In this document: piece by piece, positions 18,348-29,730 of the stretch
How the letters are laid out: each line of letters begins with the position of its first letter
Numbering within the stretch: position 1 is the first letter of the stretch
The notes under the pieces: model-generated
What the model saw: only the letters and a program-made list of their open reading frames with translations
Told to the model about the DNA's origin: nothing
Databases searched by the model: none
Assembly (NCBI GenBank): GCA_030448185.1
Contig: JAUJNL010000019.1
Coordinates: 1 to 64,000, forward strand
Direction of reading: 5' to 3'
From: Cytophagales bacterium
GTDB taxonomy: Bacteria > Bacteroidota > Bacteroidia > Cytophagales > 172606-1
Length of the DNA: 64,000 bases
Made by a program: the position numbers and the translations under genes

Positions 18348-18465
18348 CCTCAACGTAACTGTCTAAAAGTCCTTAAGAGAAATTAGTCGCAGGCTATATT
18401 ATTGCGTATTTACTGCTGACTAACATCTGTGTTGCGAGCTACAATTAACTACAAAACCAACATCA

Positions 18466-18500
18466 ACCGCTTTAATTTAACATTAAAGCGGTCTTTTTTA
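18466..18500 (+). terminator. Intrinsic terminator
   Basis: ACCGCTTTAAT (18466-18476) and ATTAAAGCGGT (18482-18492) form a perfect 11-bp stem with a 5-base loop, followed by CTTTTTTATTTT. It lies downstream of the lipoprotein gene on the + strand and closes that transcript before the sigma factor. The rest of 18348-18707 holds no recognisable gene; a short tandem CGCCCCAATT pair is present near 18511-18530. Confidence 0.9.
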
Positions 18501-18707
18501 TTTTCTCTCCGCCCCAATTCGCCCCAATTCATTATACTCCAAGCCGAACATCGACTGAAAGGAGCAGGGAAGTGTATCTCCTGAATCTGGTTTATTGTCC
18601 CAAAGGCGTATGGTAGTTACCAAGTAGCCTGCACACCAATGATTGATTCAGTCAGTATGGAAAGTACGGCGCTACATATCTTTTAAGTATAATTATTTAT
18701 TATAAAT

Positions 18708-19373
18708 TTGATAAACAAGCTTCTGCCCACGCTGGTGAATACGGAAAAGGCCCAAATCCAAATACTGCCACTGCTACACAGTGTGTGTACACTGGACGAC
18801 GAGAAAGCATTCGAAACGCTTTTCCGGTTGTTCTATAGCCGGCTTTTCCGGTTCGCCCAACAGTACGTGCATTCCAGGGAACTGGCCGAAGAGGTGGTAT
18901 CTGATGTGTTTGTAAAGCTATGGAATAACCGGAAGGAGATGCTCCGCATTGAAAAGCTGGAAACTTATCTCTTTACCGCGGTAAAAAACCAGTCGCTTAA
19001 TTACTTTCATCAGGCATCCAGTCACGCTGGCTCTGCCTTACCCGATTCTTCTTCCGATCATCTGGTTTATACTTTTGATCCGGGCTGCGAACTCGAATGG
19101 AAAGAGTTACAGGCTGGTCTTGAAACCGCCATTGACAAGCTGCCTGTTCAGTGCCGGATGGTTTTTAAGCTTATTAAGGAGGAAGGGCTTTCGTACAAGG
19201 AAACGGCAGAAATTCTGAATATATCTCCCCGCACCGTCGAAACCCAACTCGTCAGAGCCCTACGAAAAATAAGTGTTGCCCTGTCCCCGCACCGTACCGA
19301 TAGCCTGCCTAGTGACCGGAAAATTTATTGCGTACTGGTGCCAATCGGGCCGTTATTAGCCATTTTTAAATAA
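18708..19373 (+). CDS. ECF RNA polymerase sigma factor (FecI/SusC-associated type)
   Basis: 221 residues in the frame from TTG 18708; GTG 18735 is an alternative start. Region sigma-2 is visible as AFETLFRLFYSRLFRFAQQYVHSRELAEEVVSDVFVKLW (about 40-80), including the core-binding and -10 recognition helices. Sigma-4 is KLPVQCRMVFKLIKEEGLSYKETAEILNISPRTVETQLVRALRKI (about 145-190), with the helix-turn-helix. The tail, about 30 residues after sigma-4, is longer than usual. The next genes are a FecR anti-sigma factor and a SusC with an STN domain, the standard trans-envelope cascade in Bacteroidota. It is expected to be held inactive by FecR until the transporter binds ligand. Confidence 0.92.
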   Translation: MINKLLPTLVNTEKAQIQILPLLHSVCTLDDEKAFETLFRLFYSRLFRFAQQYVHSRELAEEVVSDVFVKLWNNRKEMLRIEKLETYLFTAVKNQSLNYFHQASSHAGSALPDSSSDHLVYTFDPGCELEWKELQAGLETAIDKLPVQCRMVFKLIKEEGLSYKETAEILNISPRTVETQLVRALRKISVALSPHRTDSLPSDRKIYCVLVPIGPLLAIFK

Positions 19374-19467
19374 TTTTTCTACTTTTTTTGATAACCCTTG
19401 TCCGTAATCTCCCAATAATAGCTGCTGTCTATATCCCTGTAAGGAACATGATACCCTTCTGATAGCT

Positions 19468-20523
19468 ATGGAACGTTTATGGGTACTGACGGCCCGATCG
19501 TTGGCCGGTGAAGCTACCCCGGCAGAAGCAGAAGAACTGAAGCATCTGCTGGAAAAGCACCCCGATGATAAAGTGCGGTATGAGGCCTTGCAGGACTACT
19601 GGCATCATTCCTACAGGGCTGAAGAACCTGATGTTGACCAGGCCTATCTCAGCACCCTTTCAAAAATCCGGAGTCAGGCGGCGTTAGCGGAAATACCGAT
19701 GCCAGCAGTCGCCAGAAAAGCTCCTCTTTTCGAGCCCATCCGGAATTTTGCTCCGGGTAGCAGCTATGCTGCTGATCGGAGTGGGCTTGGGCTATATAGG
19801 ATTGCTGGCCAATGATGCAATCAGAAAAGGCTTTTTATCGGGCTGGGTCGAAAATCATACCCCGCAGGGCAAGCGTTCCCGGATGGTATTGGCCGATGGC
19901 AGTATTGTCCACCTGAATGCCGGCAGCACAATCAGATACCCGGCTTCGTTTGACCGGAAACGAGAAGTGTACCTGTCGGGAGAAGCTTTTTTTGAAGTAG
20001 TAAAAAACCCCAGTAGGCCCTTCCTGATTCACCTCGACAACGGGACGGTTAAAGTACTGGGCACCTCGTTCAATGTAAAGCCTTTGCCGGGGAAAAATTG
20101 ATCGAAACTTCGGTCGTGACCGGAAAAGTAGCTTTTATCCCGGAAGCAAAAACCTTTTTCAGCGCACCTGCTGACACCCTGTTGCTGACGCCAAACTATA
20201 AAGCGGTTTTCCAGACGGCCAACGGAGACTTACGCAAGGAAAAAACCGACAGTCGGCTCGACAAGGCCTGGACGGAAGGCAAACTGGTATTCAGGAATAT
20301 GCCCTTCGGCGAAATAGGAAAAATACTGGAAAGAACGTACGGGAAAAGCGTTGTTTTTGCGGACGAAAACCTTAAAAACTGCCGCCTGACGGGAACCTTC
20401 CAAAATAATTCTCTGCAGGAAGTTATGTTTTTCCTGTCCAAGACCAAAGATTATACCTATACCATTCACGGTGACCAGTTGCTTATCTCTGGCGCCGCCT
20501 GTAATGCCGCCCCGGGCAAATAG
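19468..20523 (+). pseudogene. FecR-family anti-sigma factor, two frameshifts
   Basis: Three collinear frame segments give about 350 residues. 19468-19740 is the cytoplasmic sigma-binding part (SLAGEATPAEAEELKHLLEKHP). 19748-20095 carries the membrane segment MLLIGVGLGYIGLLA followed by the FecR domain (RMVLADGSIVHLNAGSTIRYP, YLSGEAFFEVVKN, VKVLGTSFNVK). 20098-20523 is the FecR end (IETSVVTGKV) and a DUF4974 domain (MPFGEIGKILERTYGKSV). Breaks near 19745 and 20095 are single-base; the second is at an A-run in GGGGAAAAATTG. Restored, the protein is normal for the family. It would transmit occupancy of the adjacent SusC to the sigma factor. Confidence 0.85.
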
Positions 20524-20596
20524 GGAGCGCAGCCTTACATAAGTTTCTCATTAAGGTGAATAGAAAGCATTTACAATGTTTTAATCCTTATAAATT

Positions 20597-23500
20597 ATGA
20601 AAAAGAACAAGTACTGCTTTGGGGAAACTCCCGCTATATTCCGGAGTCAGCAGTGGGTTGTCAGCACAATCCTGCTGTTTTGGCTGATGGTAGCTACGTG
20701 GCCCATGTACGGGCAATCTTATGGGCCGGTGCTGACCCTTCACAATAGAAATCAGCAGGGTAATCAGCTCAATGTAATTATTCGGAACCAGCCACTACAG
20801 GTTATTCTGGAAGAGTTGGAGAAAAAAGCAGGCGTAGTGTTTGTGTACACTAATGACGAGGTGAACACCAGCCAGAAAGCCTCTCTGATTGTCAGAAATC
20901 AGACTCTGGAAAGGGTGCTGGAAGAGCTGCTGGCGCCGCTGGGCATCGGGTACGAACAGATTAGTAATAAGGTGGTTCTGACCGCTAGAAAGAATGGTTC
21001 CGGACGGATAAAGCGCGATAAATCAGGTAATTATGCCCCTGCTGGAACTACCATCCAAACCTCACTGCCCGAAGCTCAGGCGCTTACCGTAACGGGCCGG
21101 ATTACCTCCGAAACCGGGCAGGCAATGGTCGGAGTAAGCGTTTCCGAGAAAGGTACCACCAACGGAACGGCTACTGATGCCCAAGGCGGATACAAACTCA
21201 CCGTGGCGGACGAAAAATCGGTCATCGTGTTCAGTTTCATTGGTTATACGCCCGAAGAAGTGGTGGTGGGTAATCGTACCGTAGTGGATATAACCTTAGT
21301 GCCGGATATTAAATCGCTGAGTGAAGTAGTCGTAGTGGGCTACGGAACCGTTAGAAAGAGTGATTTGACGGGTTCGGTGTCCTCCATCTCCGCCGAGCAG
21401 ATCAAGAAAACGGTAAACACTTCCCTGGATCAGGCCCTGGCCGGCCGGGCCGCTGGCGTACAGGTAACCCAAACCTCCGGACAACCCGGGGGAGCCGTTT
21501 CCATCCGCATCCGCGGGGGCAACTCCATTAATGGCGGCAATGAACCGCTTTACGTAATTGATGGCTTTCCGGTGTATAACAATAATAATGAAACCAGTGC
21601 TGGGGCAAACCGTGGCCCTAATCTTAACGCCCTGGCCAGCCTGAACCCCAATGATATCGAATCCATTGAGGTACTCAAAGATGCTTCGGCTACGGCTATT
21701 TACGGTACGCGGGGCGCCAACGGCGTAGTTATTATTACCACCAAACGGGGCAAAGCCGGGCAGAATAACATTGATTTTGAATCCTATTATGGAGTACAGC
21801 AGCCGCAGGGGCTCATCCCCATGATGAATGCCCGGGAGTACGCCCAGATGGTCAACGAAGGACGGGCAAATGATGGACTGGCGCCCTATTATACCGACGA
21901 ACAGGTAGCCGCTTTCGGGGAGGGCACCAACTGGCAGAAGGAGCTGTTTCGTAATGCGCCGATTCAGAACTACCAGCTTACCTTTTCCGGCGGCGATGCC
22001 AAGACCCGTTACGCCATTTCTACGAGTTATTTTGATCAGCAGGGCATTATTATAAACTCTGACTTCAAACGTCTCTCCACCCGAATCAACCTCGACCGTA
22101 ACCTGTCGGACCGTTTCCGGATTGGCAACAGCCTCACCCTCAGCCGTACTAAAGCCAACCAGGTAGTGACGGATACGGACGGGGGAGGCAACACCGGCGT
22201 AGTACTGGGCGCTTTGCTGATGCAACCCACCTTGCCGGTGTACAACGCCGATGGGACGTACCTGCTGAGAAGTGACCTGGGTGAATTTGGCAACCCCATT
22301 GCGTACGCCAACGAACTGACCAATGAAAGTACTACTTACCGCGGTCTGGGAAATGTATTTGCTGAGTATGATCTTATCAAAGACCTCACGGCCCGCGTGA
22401 GTTTCGGCGCAGACGTGCTATTCAATAAGGAAAATCTATACATTCCCTCCAACATTTTTGCCGGCGTGGCTACCAACGGTCGGGGCAGCGTAGCTTCGGC
22501 GCTCAATACCGTATGGTTGAATGAAAACACGCTGAGTTATAAGCATTCCTTTAATGAGCGGCATTCTATTAATGCCGTGGCCGGATTTACCGTCCAAAAC
22601 TCCCGTTCGGAATCGGTGCGGGCCAACTCGCAGAACTTTCCCAACAACATTCTGGGCGCTGATGATTTGGCTTCCGGCGCAACGCCCACTTTTCCGGCTA
22701 CCGGGGCCCGCACCTGGGGTTTGGTTTCGTACCTGGGGCGGGTAAATTATAACCTGGCGGATAAGTACCTGATCACGTTTACGGGTCGGGCTGACGGCTC
22801 GTCTCGCTTCGGCTCCGGTAACAAATACGCCTTTTTCCCCTCAGGGGCCGTAGCCTGGCGGCTGATTAATGAGTCTTTTATGCAAAGCCAGAAGCTGTTT
22901 CACGACCTGAAGATCCGGGCCAGCGTGGGTATTACCGGCAACCAGGAAATCGGGCAGTTTCAGTCGCTGGCTACGCTTGATCCGGTTACGTACATCATCG
23001 GAAACCAGGTAGTAATCGGGTATACCCCCGGGCGGTTTGCCAACCCCAATCTGCGCTGGGAAAAAACGGCGCAGGCTGACGCCGGTGTAGACGCCGGTTT
23101 CCTGAAAGGAAGGTTTAATCTGACGGTTGATGCGTATTATAAGCAGACCAACGACTTGCTGCTGGCCGTGACCGTACCGTATACGTCGGGTTTTGCTACT
23201 TCCCTGCAAAACATCGGCCGGTCCGAAAACAAAGGTTTGGAAATCGGGGTAAATTCGGTGAACCTGGAAGGACCGTTGAAATGGACTACCGATTTCAATA
23301 TTGCTTTTAACCGGAATAAGATACTCGACCTGGGGCAGATCAATGAGTTCTTTGCGGGCGGCAATTCTGGCCACCTTAAAGTAGTCAATCCCACGCTGAT
23401 CCGGGTGGGACAACCTACCGGGCAGTTTTACGGATACGTGTCAGACGGTATCTTCCGGGACCAGGAAGAAGTAAACACATCGGCTCAGAAAACCGCCAAA

Positions 23501-24071
23501 CCCGGTGACCGCCGCTATAAAGACCTCAACGAAGATGGTCGAATCACGGCCGACGACCGTACCTATATTGGCAGTGCCCAGCCCAAGTTCATCGGCGGCA
23601 TCACCAATACCTTCACCTTCAAAGGATTTGAGCTAAGTGTGTTTTTCCAGTACTCCTACGGCAACAAAATTTTCAATTACAACAAGATCGAACTGGAACT
23701 GCCCGCCGGAATTCAGAATGTAAAAAAGGACCTGGTAAACCGCTGGTCACCTGACAACCCGGATGGGAAGTACCCCCGTGCCACTACCAACCGGACCATC
23801 GAATTCTCGGACCAGTACATTGAGGATGGTTCTTTTCTGCGGGCCCGCAATGTGAGCCTTTCGTATCAGTTGCCCCAGGCATTGGTCCAAAAATGCGTTT
23901 GCGGTCAGCAAGGGTGTACGTAAGCGGCCAGAACCTGTTTACCATTACCAACTACAGCGGTTATGACCCCGAAGTAAGCCGGTACGGACAAACCAACCTC
24001 AACATTGGCCAGGACTACGGTGGTATCCCCTGTCCCGCACCTTGCTGCTAGGCCTGAACCTGGGATTTTAA
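20597..24071 (+). pseudogene. SusC-type TonB-dependent transducer with STN domain, 3' frameshifts
   Basis: About 1158 residues after repair. A signal peptide near residues 20-40 ends at MYGQS. The STN (secretin/TonB N-terminal) domain covers about 50-125 (VILEELEKKAGVVFVYT, ERVLEELLAPLGIGYEQ). A carboxypeptidase-regulatory-like domain follows (TVTGRITSETGQAMVGVSV), then the plug (LSEVVVVGYGTVRKSDLTG, EPLYVIDGFPVY, VLKDASATAIYGTRGANGVVIITTKRG) and barrel. The open frame stops at 23923; adding one base in the A-run at about 23891 gives RLRSARVYVSGQNLFTITNYSGYDPE, and a shift near 24025 gives LSRTLLLGLNLGF, ending at TAA 24069-24071. The STN domain is the receiver for FecR signalling. Confidence 0.92.
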
Positions 24072-24129
24072 ATCTAGCTTACTCCTTAATCTGATTCATT
24101 GGCAAAGACGCTTTCAAAAAGAAAATTAT

Positions 24130-25595
24130 ATGAAAAAAATTATGACTATTTCGCTTTGCTTGCTGCGCTTACCTCATGCAGCGACTACCTGGAAGAAGCT
24201 CCGGAAGATACACTGGTCACTACCCGCTTTTACAAAACGGAGAGTGATGCGCTTTCGGCAGTCAGCGCCGTGTATGCCCGCCTCAACAAAGGCATGTATA
24301 ACCGTAATTTTTACCTGTACACCGACCTCCTGACCGACGACTGTACCGCCGCGTGGGTGTTAACAATCCATTCATCCGGGCCCTGGATAACTTTACCCAT
24401 GCTCCCGTAAATGACCGCCTGGAAAATGGCTGGCAAGAACATTATGACGGGATCAACCGGGCTAACGCCGCCATTAAATACGTACCCGCCATTAGCATGA
24501 ATCCGGAACTGCGTGACCGGCTGGTGGCCGAGGCAAAATTTATCCGGGCCTTGTTTTACTTTAATCTGGTCCGGTTGTTTGGTGCGGTACCTTTGGTGCT
24601 GGAGCCAACAGTTACTGCTGAGGGACTGGGAGTTACGCAGGCACCGGTTGAATCAGTGTATGAACAGATTATGAAAGACCCGCAAGACGCGGAAAAGGTG
24701 TTACCGCTGACTCACGGTTCCCAGAATCTGGGGCCGGGCCACCAAAGGCCGCCGCCGCCCTGCTGGCTAAAGTTTACCTGACCCGCAAAGAGTGGAATTT
24801 GGCCGCGCAGCAATGCCTGAAAGTAATGGACAGCAAGGTCTATGATCTGTGGGATGACTACGCTAAAATTTTTAATACAGCGACTGAAAACGAACGCGAA
24901 GCTATATTTTCAGTGCAGTTTATGAGTAACGTCCAGAATGGCAATAGCATGATGATCTTATCCATGCCGCGCAAATAAAGTTCCCGGCCTTACCGGAAAC
25001 GAAGCGGATATTCCTACCAACGATCTGGTAAAAGCCTACGAAACGGGCGACCGGCGGAAGGAAGTAACGATCCAAAACTCTCTGGAAGTAAGGGGAACGA
25101 TTTATACGTTTACCAATTGCTTTTTTAAATACTATGATCCGCTACTTTACGCGCAGTAACGACTCGGGCGTGAATTATCCCATTCTGCGCTACGCGGATG
25201 TGCTGCTCATGTATGCCGAGGCTTTGAACGAACTAAACGGTCCTACTACGGAAGCTTATATGGCCATTAACCAGGTGCGTCAGCGGGCCCGGATGAATAA
25301 CGTCAATGTGTTGACTGATCTAAAGGACTTAAGCCAGACCCAGTTCCGGGAAGCCGTTTTTAAGGAACGCCGGTTGGAGTTTGCCTTTGAGGGTCAGCGC
25401 TGGTTTGATCTGGTTCGTTCGGGACAAATGGTACTGGTAATGCAGGCACATGGAAAAACCAGTGCCCAGAAATTTCATGAATTACTGCCCATTCCACAGC
25501 GGGAAATAGATGCCAATCCTGCTTTGCAACAAAACGACGGATATAAATACCAATTATTCGTCTCATACTTGTACTCGTCATTTTGTAAGGAATAA
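24130..25595 (+). pseudogene. SusD/RagB family lipoprotein, multiple frameshifts
   Basis: Collinear fragments give a full SusD. From ATG 24130, MKKIMTISLCLLALTSCSDYLEEAPEDTL (after one shift) is a lipoprotein signal with lipobox TSC. Then come RFYKTESDALSAVSAVYARLN, ALDNFTHAPVNDRLENGW, YDGINRANAAIKYVP, EAKFIRALFYFNLVRLFGAVPLV, GRATKGAAAALLAKVYLTRKEW, RYADVLLMYAEALNELNGP, EAVFKERRLEFAFEGQRWFDLVRSG and LLPIPQREIDANPALQQNDGY, each a standard SusD landmark. At least four single-base shifts are needed (about 24165, 24350, 24740, 24975 and 25130). About 15 residues after NDGY are beyond the normal end and probably follow a last indel. Partner of the upstream SusC. Confidence 0.85.
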
Positions 25596-25671
25596 TTAGT
25601 TTGTTTATCTTCCCTTTTTGCGCTGTGTTTCACCATTCTCCCAATTTATTTTACCAAAATTCTATTATTCA

Positions 25672-27272
25672 ATGAGTTATTTTAAAAGAAGGAATTACTT
25701 TCTCTATAGCCTGGTGATCAGCTGGTTTGTGTTCGATGGTATCGGCGCAAACGAAAGCGCCGCTTCCGCCCTCCGCGATTCAGAAACTGCCTGGAGCCAA
25801 GCCCCGTAACGTGGTGTTTATCCTCACCGATGACCACCGCTACGATGCCTTGGGCTTTCTTAATAAACAGTCTTTTATCAAAACGCCTAACCTGGACAAG
25901 TTGGCGAAGGGTGGAGCTTACCTGCCTAATGCCTTCGTGACGACGGCCCTTTGTTCGCCTTCGCGGGCTTCGATCTTAACGGGTCTTTATGCCCATAAGC
26001 ACCGGGTGGTAGATAACAACAATCCCGTCTCGGAGGAGCTGGTCTTCTATCCGCAATATTTACAACAAGCCGGGTATGCTACCGGTTTCTTCGGCAAGTG
26101 GCACATGGGCGGGGAAGGCGACGACCCGCAGCGGGGCTTTGACTACTGGGTCAGTTTCAAGGGGCAGGGCAGCTATCTGCCGGAGAAAAACGGGCTGGAC
26201 GTAAACGGCAAGCAGGTACCGCAAAAAGGTTACATTACCGATGAACTTACCGACTATGCCCCTGATTGGCTCAAAAGCCGCAAAGACGACAAACCCTTTA
26301 TGCTCTATCTTTCCCATAAAGGCGTCCACGCCGACTTTGTACCCGCCCAAAGACACCAGGCCGCACCCAAAAATGAGAAATTCGTGCCGCCGGCTACGAT
26401 GAATCCCGCTAATATTCAGGAAGCGCCCATGTGGGTACAGAACCAGCGTAACTCCTGGCACGGCGTGGAGTATCCGTACCACTCTGATTTAGACATTGAG
26501 GCCTATTACAAACGTTACGCCGAAACCCTGTTGGGGGTGGACGAATCCGTGGGCCGGGTGATGGACTATCTGAGCGGGAAAGGCTTGCTGGAATCAACCC
26601 TGATTATTTACATGGGCGACAATGGGTTTCACTTCGGTGAGCAGGGCCTCATTGACAAACGTACCGCTTACGAAGCTTCCATGCGGGTACCCATGCTTGC
26701 CCACTGTCCGCAACTGATTAAACCCGGCACCACCGTAAATGAAGTCGTAGCTAATATTGACATTGCCCCTACCATCCTGGAAGCGGCCGGCCTCCAAACG
26801 CCTAAACACATGGACGGGAAGAGTTTTCTGCCCTTAACCCAGGGCAAGCAGATCGCCTGGCGGGACGGCTTGCTTATGAATACTACTGGGAGCGCAACTT
26901 CCCCAGACGCCTACCATTCACGCCCTTCGCGGAGACCGCTACAAGTACATTCACTACCAGGGCATCTGGGACACGGATGAACTCTACGACTTAGAGGCCG
27001 ACCCCGGCGAAAGCAAGAACCCGGTCCGCAGCCCGGAGCACCAGCAGGTAGTCAAAGACATGAATAAGCAGCTTTTTGAAGTGCTGGGGCAAACGGACGG
27101 AATGTACATTCCCCTGAACCCCGACCGGGCGGCCAGCAGAATAAGCGGCACCCCGACCGCAGTAAAGCGGCCGAATTTCCCGGCTATATGCTGGGCGAAA
27201 AGGAGCCAAATGGCGAAGCTAAACCAGCGAAGGGCGCTTCCGGAGCGGCCCTCCGGCACCAAGAAACAGTAA
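25672..27272 (+). pseudogene. Type I sulfatase (N-acetylglucosamine-6-sulfatase-like), frameshifted at both ends
   Basis: The central open frame from about 25727 gives PRNVVFILTDDHRYDALGF (metal-binding DD), TALCSPSRASILTG (CxPSR; Cys converted to formylglycine), TGFFGKWHMGG and LIIYMGDNGFHFGEQGLIDKR (metal-binding DN). A start at ATG 25672 (MSYFKRRNYFLYSLVISWF) joins after one shift to give a signal peptide ending near VSAQ. After about 26875 the frame breaks, but a shifted frame continues RGDRYKYIHYQGIWDTDELYDLEADPGES to about 27272. Around 525 residues in total. Periplasmic or surface sulfatase acting with the SusC/SusD pair and the second sulfatase; a sulfated glycan substrate is the inference. 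Confidence 0.88.
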
Positions 27273-27414
27273 GTGCAGCGCCGGGGATTGATCCGTATTG
27301 CGTAAATTAATGGGGCATTCGGAATGCCTCGTTTGGCTATCTGCTGGAATGGGGCGGAAAGAAAATCCGGTCACTTCCGCCCCAGTAAGCGATTAGAAAA
27401 GATATTTGTACTAT

Positions 27415-27968
27415 ATGAAAAGAAGAAATGCTCTCAAATCTCTGGCCTTGACCCTCGGGGGCACCCTTACCTTGCCGGCCTGGGCTACCGGCTGGACTCC
27501 GGGTGGCTTGCCTGCCCGGGAATTGCCCCTGACCGCGGGACAGCAAATGCTGCTGGCGGAAGTGGTAGAAGCCATCATTCCGGCTACTGATACTCCCGGC
27601 GCTAAAGAACTGGGTGTAGCTCAGTTTATCCGGGTTATGATAGCTGATTGTTACGATAGATCTGCCCGGGAAACCTTCCGGCAGGGGCTGGAGCAGTTCA
27701 ACGAGCAAACCCGGCAGCAGACCGGCAAAGCATTTCTGGATTGCAATCTGGCCCAGCGAACGGCTGTGCTGCAAAACCTGGACGCGGCGCATACGAAGTG
27801 TTCCCGGCGGGAAAAATGATTTTTATCCTTTTCCTCAAAAGACTCACCGTTCAGGGGTACCTCCACTCGGAATACGTTATGACGAACCTGTTGAAATACG
27901 AGCTCATTCCCTCCCGGTTTGATGGGGCATTTCCGGTGAAATCCTTAAAAGAATCTACTCAGAAATAA
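27415..27968 (+). pseudogene. Gluconate 2-dehydrogenase subunit 3 family protein, frameshifted
   Basis: From ATG 27415: MKRRNALKSLALTLGGTLTLPAWA, a Tat-like signal (KRRNALKSL). LTAGQQMLLAEVVEAIIPATDTPGAKELGV is the conserved core of the gluconate 2-dehydrogenase gamma-subunit family. The first frame stops at 27819; a one-base shift near 27790 continues YEVFPAGK, FLKRLTVQGYLHSEYVMTNLLKYELIPSRFDG and PLKS-like KSLKESTQK, ending at TAA 27966-27968. The stop overlaps the ATG of the GMC oxidoreductase (TAATG), so the pair is translationally coupled. The subunit is exported with, and escorts, the flavin subunit. Confidence 0.88.
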
Positions 27969-29680
27969 TGACTTATTTAAACCTAAAAAGCACCGCGGCA
28001 CGCACGTACGATGCCATTGTCATCGGCTCGGGCATCAGCGGCGGCTGGGCCGCTAAAGAACTCACCGAAAAAGGCTTGCACACCCTGGTGCTGGAACGGG
28101 GCCGCAGTGTGCAACACGTCACCGACTACCCTACCACGATGATGAACCCGTGGGAATTTACCCACCGCGGGGAAGTACCACTAGAGATCACTAAGGCCAA
28201 TCCGGTGGTAAGCCGCTGCTACGCATTCAGAGAAGACTCCCAGCACTTTTTCGTGAAGGACAATGAACATCCTTACGTGCAGGAGCAACCCTTCGACTGG
28301 ATCAGAGGTTATCAGGTAGGCGGCAAATCGCTGCTGTGGGCCCGGCATACCCAGCGGTGGAGTGACTTTGATTTTGAAGGCCCGGTCCGCGACGGTTTTG
28401 CCGTGGACTGGCCTATCCGCTACCAGGACATTGCTCCCTGGTACAGCTACGTAGAGAAATTCGCCGGGATTTCCGGCAACAAGGATGGTTTGGCCGAACT
28501 GCCCGACGGGGAGTTTTTAAAGCCTTTTCCCCTCACCAAGGTCGAGCAGTATTTCAAGGAGCAGGTAGCCCGGCAGTACCAGGACCGCCACGTAATCATT
28601 GCCCGCTGCGCCCATCTCTCCGACCCCCAGCCTGTGCACCTGGAACAAGGCCGGGCCCAGTGTCAGAACCGGGTACTCTGTCAGCGGGGCTGTCCGTTTG
28701 GCGGCTACTTCAGCAGCAATGCCTCCACTTTGCCTTGGGCGGCTAAAACCGGCAAAATGACCTTGCGGCCCGACTCGGTAGTGCATTCGCTGATTTTTGA
28801 CGAGCAGAAAAACAAAGTCACCGGCGTACGGGTGGTGGATGCCCATACCAAAGAAGTGACCGAGTTCTATGCCCGCATTATCTTTGTGAATGCGGCCGCT
28901 TTGAATACCAACCTGATCTTGCTCAATTCCACTTCCCGCCGCTTCCCCAAAGGGCTGGGCAATGACAATGGATTGCTGGGCCAGTACGTGGCTTTTCATA
29001 ATTACCGGGCCAAAATCTCGGCCGACTACGAGGGCTTCCTGGAATACACCACTGATGGCCGCCGGCCTACCAGCGGGTACATCCCCCGGTTCCGGAACGT
29101 ATTCAAGCAGGAAACGGATTTTCTGCGGGGCTACGCCGCCGGATTAAGCGCCTTCCGAAGTTCGGTTACCAACCAACAGGGCGTGGGGGCCGGTTTGAAG
29201 CAGCAGTTGCTCAACCCCACTTTGGGGCCCTGGCGGGTAAGCAGCCACATGATGGGCGAAACCATCCCGAAAGCGACCAATTATGTCAGTCTCGATGCTT
29301 CCACCAAAGACAATTGGGGCATGCCCCTGCTCAAAACCAGCATTGCCTATGACGATAATGATGAAAAGATGATTGCGGACTATTTTACGCAGCTTTCCGA
29401 TATGTTTACCAAAGCCGGTTTTACCAATATCCAAACCCGGGATACGAAGCAGGCTCCCGGGCTGGATATTCACGAAATGGGCGGGGTACGCATGGGCAAA
29501 GCCCCCCAAACGTCCCTGCTCAACAAGTGGAATCAGTTGCACGCCTGCAAGAATGTGTTTGTCACTGACGGGGCCTGTATGACTTCCACCGGTACGCAGA
29601 ACCCGTCCCTGACCTACATGGCCCTGACGGCCCGGGCCGCCGACTTTGCCGTCAAGGAAATGAAAAAAGGAAACCTGTAG
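27968..29680 (+). CDS. GMC-family FAD-dependent oxidoreductase
   Basis: 570 residues, intact. The FAD-binding Rossmann motif DAIVIGSGISGGWAAKELTEKGLHTLVLERG is at about 16-46. Further FAD-contact segments are YQVGGKSLLWARHTQRW (about 115-131) and RVLCQRGCPFGGYFSSNASTLPWA. The C-terminal GMC region contains GLDIHEMGGVRMGKAPQTS (active-site His) and VFVTDGACMTSTGTQNPSLTYMALTARAADFAV, the conserved substrate-side GMC_oxred_C. No own signal peptide, so it is likely exported in complex with the Tat-signal small subunit encoded directly upstream. No cytochrome c subunit is adjacent, so the electron acceptor is unknown. It probably oxidises a sugar or polyol. Confidence 0.93.
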   Translation: MTYLNLKSTAARTYDAIVIGSGISGGWAAKELTEKGLHTLVLERGRSVQHVTDYPTTMMNPWEFTHRGEVPLEITKANPVVSRCYAFREDSQHFFVKDNEHPYVQEQPFDWIRGYQVGGKSLLWARHTQRWSDFDFEGPVRDGFAVDWPIRYQDIAPWYSYVEKFAGISGNKDGLAELPDGEFLKPFPLTKVEQYFKEQVARQYQDRHVIIARCAHLSDPQPVHLEQGRAQCQNRVLCQRGCPFGGYFSSNASTLPWAAKTGKMTLRPDSVVHSLIFDEQKNKVTGVRVVDAHTKEVTEFYARIIFVNAAALNTNLILLNSTSRRFPKGLGNDNGLLGQYVAFHNYRAKISADYEGFLEYTTDGRRPTSGYIPRFRNVFKQETDFLRGYAAGLSAFRSSVTNQQGVGAGLKQQLLNPTLGPWRVSSHMMGETIPKATNYVSLDASTKDNWGMPLLKTSIAYDDNDEKMIADYFTQLSDMFTKAGFTNIQTRDTKQAPGLDIHEMGGVRMGKAPQTSLLNKWNQLHACKNVFVTDGACMTSTGTQNPSLTYMALTARAADFAVKEMKKGNL

Positions 29681-29730
29681 GGGGAATCTTTTTATGTTCC
29701 TCCTCTTGTCTAACCTGAATTTGTAAACGA

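Noticed and set aside
18681..18710. Possible sigma-A promoter (TAAATTTG at 18703-18710) in front of the ECF sigma gene
   Set aside because: The -7-like match overlaps the TTG start codon and lacks a proper -33 TTTG, so either the start or the promoter call would have to change; not enough evidence.
21296..22225. 309-residue - strand open frame inside the second susC
   Set aside because: Antisense shadow of a strongly conserved TonB-dependent transporter; low-complexity hydrophobic translation with no domain.
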